DNA from: Salinicola peritrichatus
GTDB lineage: Bacteria > Pseudomonadota > Gammaproteobacteria > Pseudomonadales > Halomonadaceae
Assembly (NCBI RefSeq): GCF_003206715.1
Contig: NZ_PZJU01000048.1
Coordinates: forward strand, 1-64,000
Direction of reading: 5' to 3'
Length of the DNA stretch: 64,000 nucleotides
A program made the position numbers and the translations under genes. A model generated the notes under the pieces. It did no database searches and was not told the origin of the DNA. It saw only the letters and a list, made by a program, of their open reading frames with translations. This document shows, piece by piece, positions 55,175-62,429 of the stretch. Position 1 is the first letter of the stretch, and each line of letters opens with the position of its first letter.

Positions 55175-56059
55175 TTGGATATCAGGCAACTGCGCTACTT
55201 CGTGACGCTGGCGGAGACGCTGCACTTCGGACGTGCCGCCGAGCGTTTGCACATCACCCAGCCGCCACTGAGCCGCCAGATAGCGGCATTGGAAGCGACG
55301 CTCGGCACGCCGTTGTTCGAGCGCCACTCGCGCGCGGTCACGTTGACGCCCGCCGGGGAACATTTTCTGGCACACGCCAGGCGGCTGCTTTCGGACCTGG
55401 AACTGGCGGTCCACGCCACGCGCAGCGCCGCCAACACCCGACGGCGCGAACTGCGCATCGGCTTCACCATGTACGCCGCCTGGAACCTGCTGCCGGGGCT
55501 GGTACGGGCCTACAGCGATGCCTATCCGGACGACACCTTGATGCTGGACGAGACGCTACCGCGTGATCTGCAGCAGGCGCTGATGAACGGCGAAGCCGAT
55601 GTCGGCGTGAGTTTCCCCCTGCTGGTGGGCAGTTCGTTGCAATACCGTCCACTTTATCGCGAACCGCTGTGCGCGGTGCTGCCATGCGACCATCCCAGGG
55701 GCCGGGATGCCAGGATCGCCGTGGCCTCGCTGGCGGAAGAGGCCTTCGTGACGTTTCCCGAGGCGACAGCCCCGGCGCTGTACGAAGCTGTCATGAGCTG
55801 CTGTCGCCGCGCGCGTTTCGAGCCTCGGATCCGGCTGCAGACGCATCTGCAGCAGACCATCGTCAATCTGGTCGCGGAGGGGCTCGGCGTGGCGCTGGTG
55901 CCAGGCTCGATGCGGCGGATTCGACTGCCGGGGGCGGTCTTTCTTCCACTCGACGAGTCGCCGGTGATCGAGCAAGGCATCTATTGGCACCCGCGTAATA
56001 CCAATCCCGCGCTGGCGGCGCTGCTCGAGCGTGCCGAATCCCGTTTTCCGGGAGCATGA
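55175..56059 (+). CDS. LysR-family regulator
   Basis: 294 residues from a TTG start at 55175 (MDIRQLRYFVTLAE is the exact family beginning). Helix-turn-helix LHFGRAAERLHITQPPLSRQIAALEATLGTPLFERHSR (17-53). The C-terminal domain is of the BenM/CatM type, with LRIGFTMYAAWNLLPGLV. It probably regulates the divergent AEC transporter. Confidence 0.87.
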   Translation: MDIRQLRYFVTLAETLHFGRAAERLHITQPPLSRQIAALEATLGTPLFERHSRAVTLTPAGEHFLAHARRLLSDLELAVHATRSAANTRRRELRIGFTMYAAWNLLPGLVRAYSDAYPDDTLMLDETLPRDLQQALMNGEADVGVSFPLLVGSSLQYRPLYREPLCAVLPCDHPRGRDARIAVASLAEEAFVTFPEATAPALYEAVMSCCRRARFEPRIRLQTHLQQTIVNLVAEGLGVALVPGSMRRIRLPGAVFLPLDESPVIEQGIYWHPRNTNPALAALLERAESRFPGA

Positions 56060-56067
56060 ATGTGGGC

Positions 56068-56679
56068 TCAGGCCGGTCGTTGGCACTGGCGTCGATAGTC
56101 GGCCGGCGTCATCCCGTAGGCGCGTCGGAACCAGCGACCCAGATGGCTCTGGTCGGCGAAACCGAACTGGCCGGCCACGTCGACCGGAGTTTCCCCTGCG
56201 GCCAGCCAAGTGGGGCAGCAACCGTTGCAACAATTCATCGAGCACGTCGTCGCGCTCGAGCCGCCAGGTTGGTTGACGCAATACCGCGAAGGCGCGTGCG
56301 ACGCATGCGGTCAAGCGCGGGTCGCGACGAGGGTCGTGGCGAACCCGGGCTCGCCGAAGGCGGGTCCGGCTTCCGCCAGTTGGCGCAACCCGCGCTGCAG
56401 CCAGCCTGCGTCGAGATAGAGCATGGTGTAGGTGAAACCACCATGCGCCGGCGCATGGCCGTCGTGGATCTCTCCGGGCTCGACGAAGAAGAGTTGCCCT
56501 GGCGTGCTGTCGTGCCGGGAACGGCGATAGTGAAACTGCTGCAAGCCCTGTTCGGTGAAGCCGACCAGATAGCTGTCGTGCCAGTGGGGGTCGTAGGCGT
56601 GTCCCTCGAAGTGGGCGCGGATCGTCTCGATCCCCGTGTCGCCATCCTGCTGCAGATCGATCCAGTTCGTCGATACCAT
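56068..56679 (-). pseudogene. AraC-family regulator with one frameshift and loss of its first helix-turn-helix
   Basis: The N-terminal cupin-like sensor domain is intact from ATG 56679 (IRAHFEGHAYDPHWHDSYLVGFTEQG) until a stop at 56311. A one-base loss near 56321-56328 moves the frame, after which DPRLTACVARAFAVLRQPTW and ELLQRLLPHLA follow. At about 56200 the sequence jumps to LAAGETPVDVAGQFGFADQSHLGRWFRRAYGMTPADYRR in another frame. That is the second AraC helix-turn-helix, so the 45 or so residues with the first one are deleted. It precedes the EamA transporter gene, its likely former target. Confidence 0.85.
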
Positions 56680-56791
56680 GCTACCTCCAGCCTCGGTATG
56701 CTCGTCGATTCGCCGAGACGCAATGGTCGTTTCAGCATGCCAGAGTGGGATGCTTCTGTCTGGAACGTTTGTGCAGAGTTCGGGCCTGGTT

Positions 56792-57685
56792 TCAGTCCGG
56801 TATCGGCGCTTCGAAGGTGTCTCGTCGGCGCACCGTTAGCGTGGTGCCAATGGAAGCAACGATGATCAACCCGATCGCGAGCCACTGCAATCCACCGAGA
56901 TGCTGGCTCAGCAACAGCAGCCCGGAGAGCGCACCGATCGCCGGTTCCAGACTCATCAGCGTACCGAAGGTCTGCGTCGGCAAGCGCGGTAGCGCGATCA
57001 TTTCCAGCGTGTAGGGCAGGGCCGTGGAGAGAATCGCGACCGCCAAGGCGAACGGCAGCACTTCCGGGGCAAAGATTGCCGGGCCGACATCGATCAGCCC
57101 AACCGGGGCGATCACTACCGCGGCAATGGTGATACCGAGCGTGGCACTCTGGGCGCCATTGACCGCCCCCGCCTTCTGTCCGAACAGAATATAAAGTGCC
57201 CAGCATACGCCGGCGCCCAGTGCGCAGGCAGCGCCGTAGGGATCGACGGGGCCATTGCGGTCGTCGCCAAGCAGCAGCAGTAGAATCAGGCCGAGCACGG
57301 CGAACGCCACCCAGAGCAGATCCAGCCAACGCCGGGAGGAGAGCATCGCCACCGCCAGTGGCCCGGTGAATTCCAATGCCACGGCGATGCCCAGAGGTAC
57401 CGTGGAGAGCGCCTGGTAGAACAGCAGATTCATCACCCCCAGGGCGACGCCGTAAATGACGGTCGATTTCCAGGCGCGACGACTGAGTCGTTGGCGCCAC
57501 GGGCGCATCACGATCAATAGCAGTGACGCGGCGAGAATCAGGCGAATCGAGGTCGTGCCGGTGACGCCGATGACCGGAAACAGCGACTTGGCGATGGAGG
57601 CGCCGCTCTGGATCGAGCACATTGCCACCAGCAGCATGACGACCGGCCAGAGCTTGGCAACGAGTTCTCGAACGGCGACTGACAT
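56792..57685 (-). CDS. EamA/RhtA-like amino acid exporter
   Basis: 297 residues from ATG 57685 with a very strong ribosome-binding site (AGGAGGTG). Ten helices in two EamA repeats: SIQSGASIAKSLFPVIGVTGTTSIRLILAA and ALGAGVCWALYILFGQKAGAVNG. Both the length and LEFTGPLAVAMLSSRRWLD match the RhtA threonine/homoserine exporter group. Lies between the broken AraC gene and the divergent XRE-cupin regulator at 57952. Confidence 0.86.
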   Translation of the reverse strand: MSVAVRELVAKLWPVVMLLVAMCSIQSGASIAKSLFPVIGVTGTTSIRLILAASLLLIVMRPWRQRLSRRAWKSTVIYGVALGVMNLLFYQALSTVPLGIAVALEFTGPLAVAMLSSRRWLDLLWVAFAVLGLILLLLLGDDRNGPVDPYGAACALGAGVCWALYILFGQKAGAVNGAQSATLGITIAAVVIAPVGLIDVGPAIFAPEVLPFALAVAILSTALPYTLEMIALPRLPTQTFGTLMSLEPAIGALSGLLLLSQHLGGLQWLAIGLIIVASIGTTLTVRRRDTFEAPIPD

Positions 57686-57951
57686 GACACCTCCTTTTGC
57701 CTGCGGCATGATGGCTTGCCAACAGAAACACAAGGGCCTGTGGATGCTCACCTCGATGCCAAGGGCTTGCTGGTAGCTAATCAACAGGCCCTAGAATGGC
57801 TTCGTGCGCGACCGTGGCGATCGGCGGTGTCGCGCGTCTCGCACTTCATCATGCTTACCGAGGCATGTAGCGTCTCCCGAGCGACGCTGCCGATCGTGTG
57901 AACGGCCGACGGTATTCGGCGAGAGTCGCGATTGTACGAATGGGCAATATA

Positions 57952-58512
57952 ATGCACAAGTCCAACGAGCGCCCCGATGTGCTGGTCCACGTCGCAGCCA
58001 ATGTCAGACGTCTGAGGCAGGCGGCCGCTTTGAGCCAGCAGGCACTGGCCGAGCGTGCCGGTGTCAGCCGGCGAATGCTGGTCAATATCGAAAAAGGCGA
58101 CGTCAACGTCAGCCTGGGGACTCTGGATCGCCTGGCCGAGGCGCTGGGCGTGCTGTTCTACGCGCTCGTGCAGCCGCCGGACAGCGGGGATTCATCGCGG
58201 ATCGATGAAATTGCCTGGGTAGGGAAGTCGCCCGACAGCCGGGCGCGGCTGCTGGCAAGCAAGCCGGCGCGGCAGGAGGTCGAACTGTGGTCCTGGTCGC
58301 TGGCCCCAGGGGAGAGCTACGCATCCGCGGCCGACAATGCCGGCTGGCATGAGATGCTGGTGGTGATCGAAGGCACGCTCACCCTGGTGCTGGGAGAGCG
58401 CGAAATCGTGATCGAAGCCGGCGACTTTCATGTCCGCCCCAGCGACCGGCCCTACCGCTATCGCAACGATGGCCCGGCGCTGCTGAGATTCATCCGCAAT
58501 GTGGTCTACTGA
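57952..58512 (+). CDS. XRE-family regulator with C-terminal cupin domain
   Basis: 186 residues from ATG 57952 (alternative 57940). Helix-turn-helix VRRLRQAAALSQQALAERAGVSRRMLVNIEKGDVNVSLGTLDRLAEALG (residues 15-63). Cupin domain about 110-180 (WSWSLAPGESYASAADNAGWHEMLVVIEGTLTLVLGEREIVIEAGDFHVRP). Regulators of this build usually control a neighbouring transporter or amino acid gene; here the divergent RhtA-like exporter, 266 bases away, is the natural target. Confidence 0.88.
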   Translation: MHKSNERPDVLVHVAANVRRLRQAAALSQQALAERAGVSRRMLVNIEKGDVNVSLGTLDRLAEALGVLFYALVQPPDSGDSSRIDEIAWVGKSPDSRARLLASKPARQEVELWSWSLAPGESYASAADNAGWHEMLVVIEGTLTLVLGEREIVIEAGDFHVRPSDRPYRYRNDGPALLRFIRNVVY

Positions 58513-58563
58513 ACTACAGGCTACGGAGGCCGGCTTTGGGGCGCTGTGGGCATCGGTTACGGG

Positions 58564-58911
58564 TTACGAGTATCGATATCGGTCGAGGCGGCCGCGATAG
58601 ACTTCTTCGATCCGCCGCAAGGCGTTCGAGCCGTAGACCTGGCGCTTGGGCGCAGGTGAAAGGTCGACGCTGTCGATCATCGCCCGGGCCACTTTGTCTC
58701 CGTTGCTGAAAATACCGAAATCCTCGACATTCTCATTGGCCAGCGCTTGGCGAATCTCACCTGCGGGCGTGTGGTCGTAAACTGCCATTGGCGGCGGGCT
58801 GATCAGGCCGGCGCCGAAATTGGTAGCGGTCGGGCCGGGCTCGGCCAGGGTGAATTCGATGCCGAACGGCGCCACTTCCTGGGCCACGGATTCGATGACG
58901 TTGCCCACACC
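58564..58911 (-). pseudogene. 3' remnant of a short-chain dehydrogenase
   Basis: Only the C-terminal part remains: GVGNVIESVAQEVAPFGIEFTLAEPGPTATNFGAGLI, then VYGSNALRRIEEVYRGRLDRY to the stop. The Rossmann N-terminus and the catalytic Ser-Tyr-Lys region are missing. The break at about 58900-58912 coincides with the start of a permease remnant on the other strand. Confidence 0.8.
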
Positions 58912-59220
58912 CTGGGAGCGGGGCGTCTGCAGACGCTGCGCCATGTCATGTTGCCACTGGTGGGGGGCGGTCTGGCGGCGGGTTTCTTTACCGGTTTTCT
59001 GCAGTCGTTCGAGGAGCTGACCGTGGCACTGTTCATCGGCGGCGGCATCAAGACGACCCTGCCGCGGCAGATGTGGGACAGCATTCTGCTCCAGGCGACA
59101 CCGATGATCGCTGCGGCCTCGGTGATCGTGTTGGCGATCGTGCTGGTGCTGTTTCTGTTGGTCGAACTGGTTCAGACGCGACGCGGCCGCGCCAAGGGAC
59201 AGCCGATGATGGCTGCCTGA
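58903..59220 (+). pseudogene. 3' remnant of a PotC-like ABC transporter permease
   Basis: The frame codes AHTLGAGRLQTLRHVMLPLVGGGLAAGFFTGFLQSFEELTVALFIGG then MWDSILLQATPMIAAAS and three further hydrophobic stretches, ending TRRGRAKGQPMMAA. This is the C-terminal third of spermidine/putrescine-type permeases, beginning at the EAA loop. There is no start and no upstream half. The joint with the dehydrogenase remnant is only about 12 bases. Confidence 0.8.
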
Positions 59221-59327
59221 ATTGGGGCCGGACCTGGCGTCGTACATGTCAGGCGACGCCCCGTGTAACGCGAACATCCGTGACGTCAGGCTCGCGCTTC
59301 CGCTGCTGGTATTATTGTGTACCCGCC

Positions 59328-60118
59328 TCACGCCACTCCCAGATAGATCATCAGGCAAGCGCCGGGCAGGTCGGGAATGCGTAGCGGCAGGTAATCGAAC
59401 TCCCGGCTGCTGCCATCCGGCAGGCGCATCGCCTTGCGCCCGCTGCTCAGGTCCAGTACGTCCTGTTCCGCCCACAGCTCGCGGAAGACGCTGCTGGCTT
59501 CGAGCAGGTCGTCTATCAATTGGCGCATGCGCGGGTCGTCGGTGTAGCGCGTGGCCTGGCTGCGGAAGATCGAGACCAGGGTACGGGCGGATTTCAACCA
59601 GTCGGCCTCTGGGTTTCCACGCGTTTATGCGTGAACATCCACCAGAGCTTGTTGCGGGGATGTCTGTCTCCTGGCCGCTCGATACTGAAAAGCCGTGCGG
59701 CGGCGGCGTTCCGGGCGACCACCTCCCAGTAGGCATCCATCACGTAAGCCGGATCTGGCTCCATCCTGTCCAGTAGGCGCTGCAGGATTGGATTGACCGG
59801 CGAGCCGTTATCGATGGCGCGAGGCGGTGCCGGTCGCCCGGCCAGGGCATAGAGATGTTCGCGCTCGGTCTCGTTCAGCAGCAGGGCACGGGCCAGGCAC
59901 GCCAGCGCCTGATCGGATGGTTGTACGTCGCGTCCCTGCTCCAGCGCGGTATACCAGGCCGCACCCATACTGGCGCGGGTGGCGACCTCCTCCCGGCGCA
60001 GCCCCGGCGTGCGCCGCCTCCGCCCGGGCGGGAGGTCCGCCATCTCGGGGGTGATGGCAGCGCGCTTGGCGCGCAGGAATTCGCCGAGCGAGGGCGATAC
60101 GGAGTCGGCTGTGCTCAT
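59328..60118 (-). pseudogene. helix-turn-helix regulator with MmyB-like domain, frameshifted
   Basis: From ATG 60118: LGEFLRAKRAAITPEMADLP and RTPGLRREEVATRASMGAAWYTALEQGRDVQPSDQALACLARAL (XRE-type helix-turn-helix), then the MmyB-like ligand domain with YVMDAYWEVVARNAAAARLF and NKLWWMFTHKRVET, ending prematurely at 59594. In a second frame DWLKSARTLVSIFRSQATRYTDDPRMRQLI continues the domain without a gap, to the stop at 59328. One base gained or lost near 59610 explains it. Such regulators often sit beside short-chain dehydrogenase genes, matching the remnant at 58564. Confidence 0.85.
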
Positions 60119-60246
60119 GCCTGGTTGCTTAGCCTGTGTTTGCCAAACGTAGGATAAATCCGAGGATTTTGTAGGATAGTGGAGAATACTAGGGTTTCCA
60201 GCAGTGGCGCCAGATGGCGATCCGCTTGACTCACCGGAGACTCTGC

Positions 60247-60855
60247 ATGAGGTCGAATCCGCGTATCTTTCTGATTCTCGGGCTCGACGGCGACGCGGAG
60301 TCGGGCTTCGTCCAGACTTTGGTGGAGGAAGCCGACACGTTGTTGCTGGAGACCCCGTTCGATACGAGCGCCGAGTCCGATGTCTACCTGGAAAAGGCTC
60401 GCTCGTACTTTGCCGGTGCTCCCGCCGTTCAGCCTCTACCGCTTGCGGGGCCCGGTGCCCTGCAGCGTGCGGTGGATGGTATCGCTGCCCGTTACGGGCG
60501 CCTCGACAATCTCATCCTCGGCAGCCGCGCATGTTTCGATGGCTTCCACGATGGATCTCCCTGGCAGCGATTCACGCAGCCTTATCGATTCGATCGACTG
60601 GCGCCGATCGTCGCCTGCCTGCCGCTGCTCACGAGCGCGTCGGCTCCCGGCATCATCGAATTGCAGCCGTATGGTAGCGATCGCGACGAACATGCCGATT
60701 CCGGGCTCTTCGCACTGCTGAGTGGGACTCCCATTCTCTATGAGCGTGTGCAGTTGGCGCCGGCTCCGGCGCGCCTGGGTGGCGAGGGCGAGGAGGGCGA
60801 TGCTTCCTGCTTGCGAACGTTGGCACGAGGCATGAAGAGGGCAACTACGCTTTAG
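60247..60855 (+). CDS. atypical short-chain-dehydrogenase-like protein without the catalytic tetrad
   Basis: 202 residues from ATG 60247 with GGAG upstream. LILGLDGDAESG at the start resembles a degenerate nucleotide loop, and GPGALQRAVDGIAARYGRLDNLILGSRA matches the SDR helix and GRLDxLV motif. The YxxxK active site is not found, and the substrate loop is replaced by PIVACLPLLTSASAPGIIELQPYGSD. It is next to the molybdenum enzyme genes. Function unknown; the SDR link is by partial motif only. Confidence 0.55.
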   Translation: MRSNPRIFLILGLDGDAESGFVQTLVEEADTLLLETPFDTSAESDVYLEKARSYFAGAPAVQPLPLAGPGALQRAVDGIAARYGRLDNLILGSRACFDGFHDGSPWQRFTQPYRFDRLAPIVACLPLLTSASAPGIIELQPYGSDRDEHADSGLFALLSGTPILYERVQLAPAPARLGGEGEEGDASCLRTLARGMKRATTL

Positions 60856-60909
60856 AAAGCGTGCGAAGACACGCCGCAACGACAATCCAACCGTGACCCG
60901 AGGCTTGAT

Positions 60910-61419
60910 ATGAAATGGACGATCAACGGCCATGTTCGGGAGGCCGAAGTGGATTTCCGGACATCACTGCTCGATCTTCTTCGCGAGCACTTTCAACTCA
61001 GCGGCACCAAGAAGGGCTGCAACCAGGGCGCTTGTGGCGCCTGTACCGTGCTGCTCGATGGCCAGCGCATCAACGCCTGCCTGGCGCTGGCGGTGCAGGT
61101 CCAGGGACGCGATATCATGACCGTGGAGGGACTCGCCGAGGGCGATGCGCTGCATCCGATCCAGGCGGCGTTCGTCGAGCACGACGGCTTCCAGTGCGGC
61201 TACTGCACGCCTGGACAGATCTGCTCGGCCGTCGGTTTGGCCGAGGAGTTCGAACGCGGCCTGCCGAGCGCCGTGACGAAGGATCTCGTGGCGTCGGACA
61301 TCGAGCCGAGCCACGACGAGCTGCGTGAACGCATGAGCGGCAACCTCTGTCGTTGCGGCGCCTACAACGGCATCGTCGCGGCGGTTGCCGACTCACTGGG
61401 ACGGGAGGTACGGCGATGA
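60910..61419 (+). CDS. 2Fe-2S subunit of a PaoABC-like aldehyde oxidoreductase
   Basis: 169 residues. Two [2Fe-2S] clusters: plant-type ferredoxin Cys37, Cys42, Cys45 and Cys57 (GCNQGACGACTVLLDGQRINAC), and the helical domain Cys96, Cys99, Cys147 and Cys149 (CGYCTPGQ, CRCG). No signal peptide or Tat leader is visible, so the enzyme appears cytoplasmic, unlike E. coli PaoA. ATGA overlap with the next gene shows a tight operon. Confidence 0.92.
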   Translation: MKWTINGHVREAEVDFRTSLLDLLREHFQLSGTKKGCNQGACGACTVLLDGQRINACLALAVQVQGRDIMTVEGLAEGDALHPIQAAFVEHDGFQCGYCTPGQICSAVGLAEEFERGLPSAVTKDLVASDIEPSHDELRERMSGNLCRCGAYNGIVAAVADSLGREVRR

Positions 61420-62429
61420 GAGCCTTCGATTATCACCAGGCCGTCGACAGCGGGCAGGCGGTCGAGCAAGCCGTGCGCCGTGACGGTGCCAAGTATCTCG
61501 GCGGCGGCACCAACCTGGTCGATCTGATGCGCGAGACCGTCGAGCGCCCCGAGATGCTGATCGACGTCACCGCGCTCTCTCGGGATATCGACGAGACCGA
61601 TGCCGGCGGGCTGATGATCGGCGCCGGCGTCACCAATGCCGCTGTGGCTGGCGATGCTCGCGTGCGCCTGCGCTATCCGCTGTTGTCGCGAGCGATATTG
61701 ACCGGTGCCAGTGCCCAGATCCGCAACATGGCGACCGTCGGCGGCAACCTGTTGCAGCGCACCCGTTGCGCCTACTTCTACGATGTCGCCGCTAGCTGCA
61801 ACAAGCGCGAACCGGGTGCCGGCTGTGATGCGCGCGAGGGGTTCAATCGTTACCACGCGATCCTAGGTGCCTCGTCATCCTGCGTCGCCACGCATCCATC
61901 GGACATGTGCGTGGCGCTGGCGGCGCTGGATGCCCGCGTGCATCTGCTCGGCCCCGAAGGCGAGCGTGAGCTGGCGTTCAACGACCTGCACCGCGAACCG
62001 GGCGAGCGCCCGGAACTCGAAACCGAACTGCGGCCGGAAGAGCTGATTACCGCCGTCGAGTTGCCGCCGCTGCCGATGGCGGTGCGTTCCGAGTATCGCA
62101 AGGTACGCGACCGTGCCAGTTACGCCTTCGCGCTGGTCTCGGTAGCCTCGATGGTCGAACTCGATAGCAATACGGAAGACGAGACGATCGCTGACGTGCG
62201 TCTGGCGCTGGGCGGTGTGGCGACTAAACCGTGGCGTGCCTGGCAGGCGGAGGCCGTCTTGCGTGGCCAACCGGCGACCGAGGAAACGCTCGCCGCCGCC
62301 GCCGATGCCGAGCTGGCGGTGGCCGAGCCGCTATCGGGTAACGCCTTCAAGATCGAACTGGCGCGGCGGGTGATGATCGCGGAGCTGTCGCAGCGCATCG
62401 TGGATGCCCGCAAGGGAGGTGAGTCATGA
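61416..62429 (+). CDS. FAD subunit of a PaoABC-like aldehyde oxidoreductase
   Basis: 337 residues. CO-dehydrogenase-type FAD domain: KYLGGGTNLVDLMRETVERPEMLIDV and ATVGGNLLQRTRC. The Cys118, Cys128 and Cys137 stretch (CAYFYDVAASCNKR, PGAGCDA) corresponds to the extra [4Fe-4S] cluster of the PaoB branch. It passes electrons from molybdopterin via iron-sulfur to the acceptor. It overlaps genes on both sides by 4 bases. Confidence 0.92.
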   Translation: MRAFDYHQAVDSGQAVEQAVRRDGAKYLGGGTNLVDLMRETVERPEMLIDVTALSRDIDETDAGGLMIGAGVTNAAVAGDARVRLRYPLLSRAILTGASAQIRNMATVGGNLLQRTRCAYFYDVAASCNKREPGAGCDAREGFNRYHAILGASSSCVATHPSDMCVALAALDARVHLLGPEGERELAFNDLHREPGERPELETELRPEELITAVELPPLPMAVRSEYRKVRDRASYAFALVSVASMVELDSNTEDETIADVRLALGGVATKPWRAWQAEAVLRGQPATEETLAAAADAELAVAEPLSGNAFKIELARRVMIAELSQRIVDARKGGES

